The translations under genes and the position numbers were made by a program. Under the pieces are notes generated by a model. The model was not told the origin of the DNA, ran no database searches, and was given only the letters and a program-made list of their open reading frames with translations. Shown here in pieces: positions 1-7,611 of a stretch of DNA of 36,864 bases. Each line of letters starts with the position of its first letter. The stretch's first letter is position 1. The DNA is from a virus. Where the stretch lies: IMG/VR virus record IMGVR_UViG_3300023284_001918, positions 1 to 36,864 of that record, one strand, 5' to 3'.

Positions 1-59
1 GACATGTGTTACGATGTGTTGCGTTAGTGATAAACGATGTAAAAGGCGAAAAATAATAT

Positions 60-88
60 TTGACTGTGTAAATTTTTTTGAGTAGTTT
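60..88 (+). promoter_or_regulatory. Putative sigma70-type promoter for the leader RNA/tRNA
   Basis: A TTGACT -35 box (60-65) is followed after 17 bp by a weak -10 box TAGTTT (83-88). Transcription would start near 95, just before a run of hairpins that ends in a terminator at 248-282. The -10 box matches the consensus at only three positions, so the call rests on the -35 box, the spacing and the RNA-like sequence downstream. Confidence 0.3.
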
Positions 89-94
89 GGTGAA

Positions 95-282
95 GTTGGC
101 ACCGTACCATAACCGGTGTACTGTTGGTTCCTGAAGCAAGCAGAGCTTATTAAGCATTCTCTCTGCGAGTGGGTAAGGCCGCAGTCGTTATCCTGACGAA
201 CGTTGAATCTTTTATGGAGCTTGAGGCGAGACCCTGGATAATGGATTAGGACCAAGGAGGTATAGCTCTAAGGTCCTTTTTT
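95..282 (+). ncRNA. Candidate structured non-coding RNA, family unknown
   Basis: This stretch has no convincing reading frame but has several stems. CACCG (100-104) pairs with CGGTG (114-118), and GCAGAG (140-145) pairs with CTCTGC (161-166). A possible long-range GGGT/ACCC pairing encloses the second half, and a terminator hairpin with a T-run closes the region at 248-282. A putative promoter lies just upstream. The predicted transcript of about 190 nt could be a phage small RNA or a leader for the tRNA and terminase transcript. I compared it by eye with tmRNA, 6S, RNase P and SRP RNA and recognised none of them. Confidence 0.3.
248..282 (+). terminator. Intrinsic terminator upstream of the tRNA
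   Basis: AGGACC (248-253) pairs with GGTCCT (272-277), and a weaker inner GGAG/CTCT pairing sits inside the loop. A run of T follows at 277-282. It would end transcripts from the left before the tRNA-Tyr gene or define the 3' end of the candidate RNA at 95-282. Confidence 0.6.
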
Positions 283-285
283 ATT

Positions 286-371
286 GGGTTGTTGGCTGAA
301 TGGCAAGGCGTCGGACTGTAACTCCGTAGCAGGGAATACCCTTCGAGGTTCGAGTCCTCGGCACCCCACCA
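286..371 (+). tRNA. tRNA-Tyr (anticodon GTA)
   Basis: The sequence folds as a class II tRNA. The acceptor stem is GGGTTGT with GCACCCC (one T-C mismatch at pair 4-69). The D-arm is GCT/GGC with a GG in its loop. The anticodon loop CTGTAAC gives anticodon GTA. A long variable arm contains GGG-aata-CCC, and the T-arm CGAGG/CCTCG encloses TTCGAGT. The 3' ACCA is encoded. The long variable arm is what bacterial tRNA-Tyr has, so the anticodon and the shape agree. The outermost anticodon-stem pair is a T-T mismatch. A single tRNA next to the terminase genes is common in phages. Confidence 0.85.
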
Positions 372-380
372 TTTTCCACC

Positions 381-409
381 TTGACACTCCTTTACATCTG
401 TAACAATCT
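381..409 (+). promoter_or_regulatory. Putative promoter before the small terminase gene
   Basis: A perfect TTGACA -35 box (381-386) is followed after 17 bp by a poor -10 box CAATCT (404-409). The predicted start of transcription falls within a few bases of the ATG at 419, so the mRNA would be leaderless or nearly so. This fits the lack of a good Shine-Dalgarno sequence there. The weak -10 box makes this tentative. Confidence 0.3.
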
Positions 410-418
410 GAGATCACT

Positions 419-1162
419 ATGCAGTTCCCTCAAGCTTCTAAGCCTCCGTTTCCCGTACCTCCGTCCTCACAGGAACAAGTTGCAGTATCCTGCGACAAGA
501 CTGTAACCGCTGGTCGAGGTGCGGGATCTTTAGATTTGGATGAGTCGACCTTTATCCTGAAGGACTGCTTGACAGCTTCACACTACGCTGACGTTCGATT
601 CATTAAGTTCATACAGAGCTTCCTAATTTGCAGGAACGCTCCACAGGCGGGACGTGATGCTGGTGTTAGTTACGGTACGGCAAAGGCATGGCGCTTAATG
701 CCTGACGTAGCCATGGCTATCGAGAAGTTGACTGCGAAGTCGGTTATTAAGTACGGCTTTGATGCCTCGGATGTTATTGAGCGAGTCAAGGAGATGGTTG
801 AGGTAGATCCGATTGTTTTCGAGAGAGCTGACGGATCGTATGTTGAACGGTTGAGTGAGTTGCCACCGGAAGTGCGTCGAGTGATCAAGAAGTTTAAAGC
901 TAAGAATATTTACGAAGATGATCCGAATGGTATACCTCGAGTCGTTGGCAAGTTAATGGAGTATGAGTTGTATGATAAACAGAAGGCTGCAGACATGCTT
1001 GGCAAAGAGAAAGAACTATTTAAGAATACAACTCGAGTTGAACATGATATTACCAAGAACATGAGCGACGTTTTGTTGGCAAGTGCCAATCGAGCAGCTG
1101 ATCGTATCGAAGGTACTCCAGAGTTGAAAGATGTAATTGATGTAACTAAGAAGGTAGAGTGA
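419..1162 (+). CDS. terS: Terminase small subunit
   Basis: This 247-residue protein is the DNA-recognition subunit of the packaging motor and would hand concatemeric phage DNA to the large subunit at 2767. Residues ~60-95 read like the N-terminal helix-turn-helix of XtmA/Terminase_2 proteins (KFIQSFLICRNAPQAGRDAG, then a YGTAKAWRL segment). Residues ~120-205 follow the usual layout: a region on D/E.LPPEVR, a basic stretch, and a KLMEYELYDKQKAADMLGKE segment equivalent to the family's K...LE.LGKHLGMF. The first ~50 residues are Pro/Ser-rich and not conserved. The next in-frame ATG is far inside the domain, so 419 is the best start despite a weak ribosome site. It begins the rightward structural transcript. 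Confidence 0.85.
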   Translation: MQFPQASKPPFPVPPSSQEQVAVSCDKTVTAGRGAGSLDLDESTFILKDCLTASHYADVRFIKFIQSFLICRNAPQAGRDAGVSYGTAKAWRLMPDVAMAIEKLTAKSVIKYGFDASDVIERVKEMVEVDPIVFERADGSYVERLSELPPEVRRVIKKFKAKNIYEDDPNGIPRVVGKLMEYELYDKQKAADMLGKEKELFKNTTRVEHDITKNMSDVLLASANRAADRIEGTPELKDVIDVTKKVE

Positions 1163-1539
1163 TGAGCAGAATGACAAGAGAAGAAACTGAGACGATAACT
1201 ATGATAAATATGTCTGAGCAAATCGTCAAGTTGGCAAAAGAAAGCCTTGAATTTGCTAATGAGAGAAATGAACTTGAAGAGAAATTACAGGTTGAACGAA
1301 AAGAATTAGTTGATACCTGTCGAACATTAGGTCGATTCAGAGATGAAGTGTCAGAACTGTGTGCTGAACGTCGAAAGCTCAGAGAAGACAATGACGTTTT
1401 GACGGATAAAATTTTTAATCTTAAGAAGTGCAACGATGATTTAGCAGATATCGTTTTAAAACTCAGAGAGGAGTTGAAAATGCCATCACATCCCGGTAAA
1501 CCAAGAAAACCCAGAAAACCAAAACCAGTCAAGCGTTAA
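1162..1539 (+). CDS. Coiled-coil protein with basic Pro-Lys tail
   Basis: No family is recognised. The 125 residues are almost entirely charged helix with heptad-like spacing of Leu/Ile (residues ~15-110), consistent with a long coiled coil. A short basic tail built from repeated KPRKP units follows, which could contact DNA or RNA. The ATG at 1162 shares one base with the terS stop (TGATG), with AAGGT upstream. A GTG at 1159 would add one residue. The overlap implies translational coupling to terS, so a structural or packaging-accessory role is possible but unproven. Confidence 0.65.
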   Translation: MSRMTREETETITMINMSEQIVKLAKESLEFANERNELEEKLQVERKELVDTCRTLGRFRDEVSELCAERRKLREDNDVLTDKIFNLKKCNDDLADIVLKLREELKMPSHPGKPRKPRKPKPVKR

Positions 1540-1546
1540 GTGATTC

Positions 1547-1720
1547 GTGCGCGACTGTTCCTTATCTGACATTAAGAAACTTGCCTTGCAACTTCAGCAG
1601 CAAAAAGGTATTAAATTTTACATAGCTCTCGATCTTGCGTCGAGGGATTATGGTTATTTGAATTGGTGTCATTATTTAAAAAACTTAGAGAGAAGGTTAG
1701 AGGTGAGTAATGGATTCTGA
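1547..1720 (+). CDS. Small protein with a GY.NW motif
   Basis: A 57-codon frame opens at GTG 1547 and ends at TGA 1718-1720, overlapping the ATG of the next gene (1710) by 11 bp. It holds the pattern L..LALQLQQQKGIKFYIALD followed by LASRDYGYLNWCHYL. This matches a short helical motif (..A..L....GI....ALD.IA...GF.NW..L) seen in many small phage and toxin-associated proteins, though its function is not known to me. The N-terminus is uncertain, since no strong ribosome site is visible. The overlap and the recognisable motif argue for a real gene. Confidence 0.5.
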   Translation: MRDCSLSDIKKLALQLQQQKGIKFYIALDLASRDYGYLNWCHYLKNLERRLEVSNGF

Positions 1721-2249
1721 AGGTATCATACCTGAGAAGAGTGATGAGATTTGTTTCTATTGTGAAAGTGGTAATACTCCGATTCAAGAGTGCACGGGCT
1801 TAGGCGAATCGATATGTTCAAATTGTAATAAGATGAGTACTGAACAATTGATTGCAATTCGTCATAGAAAACTTCCACAAGATCCGAGTGTCAGAAGATG
1901 TCACTGTGGACGCGCCAGTATCCATCAAGAGGAAATTTACCTCAATTCATGTATAATTCATGCAAGTGCTGATATGAAAAAGAATAACGGCGTTAGACCT
2001 AAAACGGAAGAATCAACCTTCGCTTCACTCAGAGATAAAGAAAACCCTCTGAAGAAGCAAGTCGGAGGTGGTCATTATAAAGAGCTGCCGATTCAGCCTG
2101 TAGAGTATTGTCAAAAAAACGGTTTACTATATTGTGAATCGATTGCAATAAGATATATCTCTCGTCACAGGTATAAAGGTGGCTTGCAAGATATAAAGAA
2201 AGCGATTCATTGCTTAGAACTTCTCATCCAATTGGAGTACACACCGTGA
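1710..2249 (+). CDS. DUF3310 protein with N-terminal zinc-finger-like cysteines
   Basis: Residues ~115-177 form a complete DUF3310 domain: VGGGHYKELPIQPVEYC, then IAIRYISRHRYKGGLQDIKKA, then HCLELLI. T7 gene 1.7 (nucleotide kinase) belongs to the wider DUF3310 group, so a role in nucleotide metabolism is possible, but catalysis cannot be read from this sequence. The N-terminal half is separate, with two CxxC pairs (CFYC near 16-19, CSNC near 36-39) and a further CHC. These suggest one or two zinc-binding knuckles fused to the domain. The last codons overlap the GTG start of the next gene (GTGA), so the two are probably translated together. Confidence 0.75.
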   Translation: MDSEGIIPEKSDEICFYCESGNTPIQECTGLGESICSNCNKMSTEQLIAIRHRKLPQDPSVRRCHCGRASIHQEEIYLNSCIIHASADMKKNNGVRPKTEESTFASLRDKENPLKKQVGGGHYKELPIQPVEYCQKNGLLYCESIAIRYISRHRYKGGLQDIKKAIHCLELLIQLEYTP

Positions 2250-2470
2250 AAAAGAAGATCATGATCGTGATTGAAGATACGGACGGCGACGGTTTTGATA
2301 TTCGTTTCGAAGGTGATACAAAGCGAACCAGTAATGGAACTCCTGAAAATGATTTAACAGCTGCAGAGTTTTGGGCAAAGACTCTATTTGAATTCTGTGA
2401 AGATGTTTTACAAGAAGCCGATATTATTCGCAAGAATCATAACGAGAAGCTTAGGGTGTTGGACTCGTGA
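2246..2470 (+). CDS. Small acidic hypothetical protein
   Basis: This 74-residue protein has no recognised domain. It opens with a beta-like stretch (KKKIMIVIEDTDGDGFDIRF) and ends in an acidic helix. The GTG at 2246 is chosen because GGAG lies 8 bp upstream and the GTG overlaps the stop of the DUF3310 gene. An upstream in-frame ATG at 2210 would lie inside that gene without a ribosome site. Its own stop overlaps the GTG of the following frame at 2467, continuing a chain of stop/start overlaps. Confidence 0.6.
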   Translation: MKKKIMIVIEDTDGDGFDIRFEGDTKRTSNGTPENDLTAAEFWAKTLFEFCEDVLQEADIIRKNHNEKLRVLDS

Positions 2471-2770
2471 AGCATCTCGATAAGTTTTACTATGGTATTA
2501 TAAAAATACTCATAAAATTATTTTACTATCCACAAATTTATTATTACACAATCAGAATAAAGTTTTGGGGTTACATGATATGGATCACTATTCGTTTAAG
2601 AAGACACTGTTGTTCATGAACTTTGCCATTGTCACACTGAAGAACTGTATATATTAATACACGACATGTGGAGTGATAAGTTCATCACATCGGAACAAGG
2701 ACGAGTGGCTAGAGAAAGAACCACTCAAAGAATTGCAAACATCGCGTTAAAGCAAAGGTTGATAAAATGA
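2467..2770 (+). pseudogene. Frameshifted HExxH metallopeptidase-like gene
   Basis: GTG 2467 overlaps the preceding stop and opens a 50-codon frame ending at 2619. A different frame, open from 2600 to 2770, contains DTVVHELCHCHTEEL, a clear HExxH zinc-metallopeptidase motif. It is followed by ERTTQRIANIAL, where phage HExxH proteins usually have the third ligand Glu. That second frame has no ATG, GTG or TTG upstream of the motif, so it can only be made by a shift near 2596-2600. Joining the frames would give about 100 residues. The stop overlaps the terL start (ATGA), as expected for an intact operon member. A sequencing indel, real decay and programmed +1 frameshifting are all possible, and the upstream frame may carry a further shift. 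Confidence 0.5.
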
Positions 2771-4353
2771 GTGCACCGACTGCAAAAGATTTAAAACTGT
2801 TCACAGAACTGCTAGAGAGGCATCGGTTTAATCTTTGCAAACTTGTCTATATCATTTTCCCTTTCGGTGAAAAAGGTCATGCACTTGAACACATGGCTCC
2901 ATACGATTGGCAAATGGAAGAGTGGGCGAAACTATCTCGTCACTTGATGAATCCTGAAACTCGCTATGAAACTTACCGGTTGATAATCTCCTCCGGTAAC
3001 GGCGCAGCCAAGACCGCGTTCGGCGCAATGACTGTAATGATGATCCTGTACACTCATAAGTTGCGCGGCAGAATTACAGCCAACACAGATCCTCAGATGA
3101 CTTCTATCGTTTGGCCTGAATATGATATTTGGTTTCGTCACTCTAGATACCATGAGCATTTCTTTCAAAAGTTTGGCACAAGTATCAAGGCCAAGAATGA
3201 AGAACTCGCAGAGACTTGGCGTTTTGATCGAATAACCTGGAACGAACAAACACCGGCAGCGATGTCCGGTCTTCATAACTACGGTCATGCGATCATCTAC
3301 GTTTTTGAAGAAGGTCCCGGTATTCCAGCGAACATCTGGAAATACGCATCAGGTGCTTACACTGAGAAAGATACTATCAAATTGTTTTTCGCTTTCGGTA
3401 ACTCGGATGATCCTGAAAGTAAGTTTGAACAAAACATGACTTCCCCGATATGGAACGCCAAACGGATTGACACCAGAGAGCTGGGTCACATCGATCCGAA
3501 ACAAATTGAAGACTGGTTACTTGAAGTCGGCGGTGATGAAGACCATGACGATTTCAGAGTACGTGTTCGCGGGCTGCCTCGTAAGTCATCCAAAGATTCA
3601 ATCATAAGTTTCGAAATTATAAAAGCCGCTCTCGAACGTAGGAAAAAGTTTGATACAACAAGTGTTCGAGAGTTGCCGGTTATTCTCACTTGTGATCCGG
3701 CCTGGACCGGTGGTGATGAAACTACGATCGCATATCATCAAGGTAATTATTCCTGTCTGCTTGAGAGATATAAATTGGATAAAGCAGACGGTGACACTCA
3801 CATGATCACTTATAACTTGTTGAAGAAATGGGAGAAACATTTAGGAGCCGATGCGGTTTTTATAGATCAAGGTGAAGGTACAGGAATTTACACACTTGCA
3901 ATGAATGATCAAAAGACTTCATGGTATTTAATATCATTCGCTTCGAATCCAAATGATAATCCGATCCCTAAAGACAGCGAATATAAAAATATCAGAGCGC
4001 AAATGTATTACGAGTATAAGAAGTTTCTTCAGAAGGGTGGAATACTCGACGCTAGAAAACCTGAATGGATTCCTGATATTCAGCGACAACTCGCATGGAC
4101 AAAAGGTACTCGTCATAAAATCACTCTTCAGAAACTAGCTGAACCGAAAGCTGATATCAAAGATCGAGTAGGGCAGTCGCCGGATATTGCTGACGTGTTC
4201 ATATTGCGCGGAGCTCTGCCTGTGACGGAACGTTTGCCGGAAAACGACCCTCATGGCGGCGGAGCTCTAGAAGCCGGTCAAGGAGCTATCAGTATGCCAG
4301 ATCATAATCTACCTTATGGAGACAGTGATGAAGCAGACGACTTATACAATTAA
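2767..4353 (+). CDS. terL: Terminase large subunit (ATPase and nuclease)
   Basis: This 528-residue motor protein pumps DNA into the prohead through the portal and cuts concatemers. The ATPase domain has a Walker A-type loop SGNGAAKT (~76-83; Ala where Gly is usual) and a Walker B segment AIIYVFEEG (~175-183). The RNase H-like nuclease domain begins with LTCDPAWTGGDE (Asp310). Further acidic positions lie in AVFIDQGEGTG and in SPDIADVF near the C-terminus. Length and order match complete phage terminases. Start 2767 overlaps the previous frame by ATGA. Its 3' end overlaps the GNAT-like gene. Confidence 0.95.
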   Translation: MSAPTAKDLKLFTELLERHRFNLCKLVYIIFPFGEKGHALEHMAPYDWQMEEWAKLSRHLMNPETRYETYRLIISSGNGAAKTAFGAMTVMMILYTHKLRGRITANTDPQMTSIVWPEYDIWFRHSRYHEHFFQKFGTSIKAKNEELAETWRFDRITWNEQTPAAMSGLHNYGHAIIYVFEEGPGIPANIWKYASGAYTEKDTIKLFFAFGNSDDPESKFEQNMTSPIWNAKRIDTRELGHIDPKQIEDWLLEVGGDEDHDDFRVRVRGLPRKSSKDSIISFEIIKAALERRKKFDTTSVRELPVILTCDPAWTGGDETTIAYHQGNYSCLLERYKLDKADGDTHMITYNLLKKWEKHLGADAVFIDQGEGTGIYTLAMNDQKTSWYLISFASNPNDNPIPKDSEYKNIRAQMYYEYKKFLQKGGILDARKPEWIPDIQRQLAWTKGTRHKITLQKLAEPKADIKDRVGQSPDIADVFILRGALPVTERLPENDPHGGGALEAGQGAISMPDHNLPYGDSDEADDLYN

Positions 4354-4777
4354 AAAAATCAGAGATGCAGCAGACGTTGATCGAAATCTTTTATTATTCA
4401 TAGTCAACGCTATCGAAAACTCCGGCGAACTTTACGATGACCATTTTAATTTTAAAAACTTCGACATAGGAACCTACATAAAACGCGGACTGTTTTGGGT
4501 ATGTTATAAAAATGATGCAGTACAAGGAGTTATGCTGGGTAGAATTTATAAGGCTCTATTCGATCCTAAAGTCAAGATTTTGAAACAAGAGCTGCTGTAT
4601 GTCAAAAGTCCTGGTCATCGAGCAGCTTATTTGCTATTGAAAGAATTTATTGACTTCGGTAAATCTAATGCGAATGATATTATTACAATGATTGGTGAAA
4701 AAACCAATATTAAAGGTAAATCTTTGGAAAGACTAGGCTTTAAAAAGCTTGAAGTAATCTATCGAATGGAAGTGTGA
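4328..4777 (+). CDS. GNAT-like acetyltransferase fold protein
   Basis: The ~149 residues follow the GNAT pattern. A long N-terminal helix is followed by FWVCYKNDAVQGVMLGRIY as the central strands. ELLYVKSPGHRAAYLLLKEF is the strand and acetyl-CoA-binding helix region (the usual R/Q..G.G/A is degenerate here). LERLGFKKLEVIYRMEV is the C-terminal strand pair. GNAT-like proteins occur between terminase and portal genes in several podoviruses, with unknown substrate. ATG 4328 is preferred because GGAG lies 6 bp upstream; ATG 4316 would put that site inside the gene. Both starts lie in the terL 3' end, so translation is coupled. The weak acetyl-CoA loop leaves activity uncertain. Confidence 0.7.
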   Translation: MKQTTYTIKKIRDAADVDRNLLLFIVNAIENSGELYDDHFNFKNFDIGTYIKRGLFWVCYKNDAVQGVMLGRIYKALFDPKVKILKQELLYVKSPGHRAAYLLLKEFIDFGKSNANDIITMIGEKTNIKGKSLERLGFKKLEVIYRMEV

Positions 4778-4779
4778 CT

Positions 4780-5097
4780 ATGGGTGGAATTGGAGAAGCA
4801 TTTGAAGAAGCAGCTGCCTTTACTTTCGGCGGCGAAGGTCCAAGTTCCCGAAGAGAAACTCAAGCAAAACGTACCGCATTATTCAGAGAGCGAGCGGCTG
4901 CCGAACAAGAAGTTGAAGAAACTAACCTGCAAAGATTTCGATCAGCAGTTGAAAGATCTCTAGCGGCTCAACAATCAACTGGTACTGATTTTCTGCAGCC
5001 TGCAAGATCACCTGCGGCGACCACTAATAGAGATAAACTTCCTGCCAACAGAACTGAACGTTTAGGATCGCCCGAAAAGGATTTTCTAGGATTATGA
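4780..5097 (+). CDS. Small Ala/Glu-rich protein upstream of portal
   Basis: The 105 residues have a Gly-rich N-terminus (MGGIGEAFEEAAAFTFGG), a charged helical middle (~25-70) and a polar tail ending KDFLGL. No domain is recognised. ATG 4780 is chosen because GGAAG sits 7 bp upstream; a GTG at 4774 would be too close to that site. The end overlaps the portal start (ATGA, 5094), so it belongs to the packaging/portal operon. A minor virion or portal-assembly role is a guess from position only. Confidence 0.65.
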   Translation: MGGIGEAFEEAAAFTFGGEGPSSRRETQAKRTALFRERAAAEQEVEETNLQRFRSAVERSLAAQQSTGTDFLQPARSPAATTNRDKLPANRTERLGSPEKDFLGL

Positions 5098-6803
5098 AAC
5101 ACGTTGCCAAACGACATCTTGAATTTATAAGAACTCAGGCAAGACAACGGTTCGATAAAGTTCGAACGACTTGGCTTGATGTCGGAAGGTGGGCGCTGCC
5201 TCATAGAATCAAATGGATGCTTTCACAAACTGAAGGTGAAAGAAACAATCAGCACATTGTCGACAATACTCATACTCTCGCGCTCCGATCATATGTTGCC
5301 GGTTTCTCTGAAGGTAATACTTCTCCAACGAGACCCTGGTTTAGAATTGGCACAGATGATACTGAATTAAATCAATTCCCTGCAAATAAAGAATGGTTAC
5401 AAAAATTTACTGAACGATGCATGAAGATATTGAATGGTAGTAATTTCTATCACGAGGCTGGTGCGTTTTATTTTGACTATGGAACTTTCAATACCGGAGC
5501 ACATTACATTGACGAAATAAACGGAAGTTTGTTTTTTCATACTCTGACTCCAGGTTCTTACTATGTGTTGAATAACGGAAAAAATGTACCCATTGTTTTG
5601 ATCAGAGAATTTTCTCTCACTATAAAAGCTCTAGTAACTGAGTATGGTAAAAAAGACGACAACGGTAATTGGGTTTGGTCCAACTTTACCAAAGGTGTCA
5701 GGAAAATGTACGAGGATAGCAACTACACTCAGATGGTAGATGTTGTTCACTGTGTAAAAGAGAACGAAGACTTTAATCCTTCGAAGCCAATGGCAATGTT
5801 GAATAAGCCGTGGATCTCTTACACTTACGAAGTCGGCGGAGAGAGTACTGAGTTTATGGCCGAAGGAAGCTTTGGTGCCGCCGGTTTAAATCACGACAAT
5901 GATGACGATTTATATTTGAACATCTCGGCCAGTAAGAGAAAACCTTTCATTGTCGGCAAGTCGCAAACATCGAATAACTTTGAGTATGGTGAAAAAGGTC
6001 CAACACTTGATGCTTTAGGCTTGATAAAATCTCTGAATAAAAAAGCCATTGGCAAAGATATGGCTCTTGAGCAAATGCTCAAACCTGCGCTCCAGGGACC
6101 TGCTAATCTGAAGAAGTCTTATATCACTACTCAACCAAATAAATTCATCCCTCTCGACGCAACCGCTCTTTCGGGTAAAGGTTTGCGACCAGTCTTTGAG
6201 ATAAATCCAGGAATCGGTTCATTGATTCAAGACGTGGACGATCTAAGAAAACAAGTCGATAAATTATACTATGCCGACTTTTTACTTTTCCTGAGCAACA
6301 ACCCAAAAACCAGAACAGCGACCGAGGCTTCTGCCATTATTCAGGAACAGCAGTTGGTTATTGGTCCAAACTTGCAAAGTTTGAATCAGACGTATAATAT
6401 ACCAATCGTTGACTTTCTGATGGATTTTGTTTTATTTGAAGATCCGCTCCTGCCACCACCACCTGAAAGTCTAGCTGGCAGAACCTTAAATCCAGAATTT
6501 ATTTCAGTTTTTGCTCAAGCTCAAAAAGCTGCAGATCTTCCGTCAATTGATAGATATATAGCAATGATTGGGGCTGTCGCACCGCTTGATCCGTCAATAT
6601 TGGATAAAGCTAATCTTGACAAACTGGCTGATCTTTATGAAGATAGGCTTTTCCTTCCTGCAGGTTTAAATAATCCGCAAGGTAAAGTGGATGCGATGAG
6701 AAGGCAAGCTGAAGAACAAGCTCGGCGACAGCAACAATTGACTGAAACTTTACCAGCAGTTGCTAGCGCGGCGAAAGATGTAGGAATTAAAGTTAACCAA
6801 TAA
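5094..6803 (+). CDS. Portal protein (T7 gp8-like head-tail connector)
   Basis: This 569-residue protein would form the dodecameric portal at one capsid vertex, binding the terminase during packaging and the tail tube afterwards. The N-terminus follows the podovirus connector pattern: WLDVGRWALPHR near residues 25-36, THTLALRSYVAGFSEGNTSP, then RPWFRI near 80-86. A middle region has YYVLNNGKNVPIVLIREF. A helical stem and crown include TRTATEASAIIQEQQ (~405-420). The C-terminus is Gln/Ala-rich and probably flexible. Length is normal for the family. The gene order terL, GNAT, small protein, portal is compact with overlapping starts. Confidence 0.92.
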   Translation: MKHVAKRHLEFIRTQARQRFDKVRTTWLDVGRWALPHRIKWMLSQTEGERNNQHIVDNTHTLALRSYVAGFSEGNTSPTRPWFRIGTDDTELNQFPANKEWLQKFTERCMKILNGSNFYHEAGAFYFDYGTFNTGAHYIDEINGSLFFHTLTPGSYYVLNNGKNVPIVLIREFSLTIKALVTEYGKKDDNGNWVWSNFTKGVRKMYEDSNYTQMVDVVHCVKENEDFNPSKPMAMLNKPWISYTYEVGGESTEFMAEGSFGAAGLNHDNDDDLYLNISASKRKPFIVGKSQTSNNFEYGEKGPTLDALGLIKSLNKKAIGKDMALEQMLKPALQGPANLKKSYITTQPNKFIPLDATALSGKGLRPVFEINPGIGSLIQDVDDLRKQVDKLYYADFLLFLSNNPKTRTATEASAIIQEQQLVIGPNLQSLNQTYNIPIVDFLMDFVLFEDPLLPPPPESLAGRTLNPEFISVFAQAQKAADLPSIDRYIAMIGAVAPLDPSILDKANLDKLADLYEDRLFLPAGLNNPQGKVDAMRRQAEEQARRQQQLTETLPAVASAAKDVGIKVNQ

Positions 6804-6815
6804 AGGGGTTTTGAT

Positions 6816-7610
6816 ATGAAATTTTTATTTTTTGTGTATTTGTTATTTGCGATAGTGTTTGTGCCATTTCCTTCTTTTGCGGGTTTTGAAGGCATTAACG
6901 GAACGACGAGTTTAGGCATTATGAATCGTGTCAAGTGTAGCACAGGTACCACTTGCACCAGAGAAAATAAAGGTGTACTTGTCATTACCGCTTCGCCATC
7001 CGCTTTGACAAGCCCTGTGGTTATAGGCGATGGGACAGCCGCTGACGCAGAGATTAATTACGACGGAAATGCACAAGATTACAATATTTCCTTAGATGAC
7101 TCAACTGATGATTTGGTGATAGGCTTAGGTACAGTACCGGGAACAACCGATTCGATAAGGATCGATGAGAATCAGGATGCTACTTTTGTTCAAGACATTC
7201 TACCTTTGAGTACAATCACTGGTGATGGTGGCGCCGTTATAGTAGGAATGTTAGAAAATGTAATACAGTCTTCTACCGTTAGTACTCTGACGATTGCTCA
7301 GTGTGGCTCGACTGTTTTTGCTGATCAAGCCGATGTAGTTGTATTGCCTGAAGCTTCCACAGCTAAAGGTTGTAGATATACTTTCGTATGCGGAACCACT
7401 AGTGATCTTGATATAGATCCTGCCGATGCTACTGACTTTTTCACTATCACAGGATCTATCACAGGTGCTAATACCACTACTGTCTTAGCACCTTCTGCAG
7501 GTGACGCTTTACGATGCACAGATATTGGGGCAGGTTTTAGTATATTGGCTGTTGCTAACGATGTATGGGCTGTGACAAGCACTAACGGTATTATCACTGA
7601 CGTAAACTAG
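6816..7610 (+). CDS. Secreted-type beta-rich structural protein
   Basis: The 264 residues begin with a clear signal peptide (MKFLFFVYLLFAIVFVPFPS, cleavage likely after SFA at ~22). The region at ~65-115 has the motif GNAQDYNISLDDSTDDLVIG followed by GTTDSIRIDEN. I recognise this from beta-rich fibre or decoration proteins of environmental phages. The C-terminal part is Thr/Ser/Gly-rich and cysteine-containing (FVCGTTSDLDIDPAD), as expected for an extracellular beta-structure. It lies between the portal and the Bbp19-like gene, where cytoplasmic head proteins are expected, so an export signal here is odd. It may decorate the virion or act outside the cytoplasm; which of these is unknown. Confidence 0.6.
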   Translation: MKFLFFVYLLFAIVFVPFPSFAGFEGINGTTSLGIMNRVKCSTGTTCTRENKGVLVITASPSALTSPVVIGDGTAADAEINYDGNAQDYNISLDDSTDDLVIGLGTVPGTTDSIRIDENQDATFVQDILPLSTITGDGGAVIVGMLENVIQSSTVSTLTIAQCGSTVFADQADVVVLPEASTAKGCRYTFVCGTTSDLDIDPADATDFFTITGSITGANTTTVLAPSAGDALRCTDIGAGFSILAVANDVWAVTSTNGIITDVN

Positions 7611-7611
7611 A

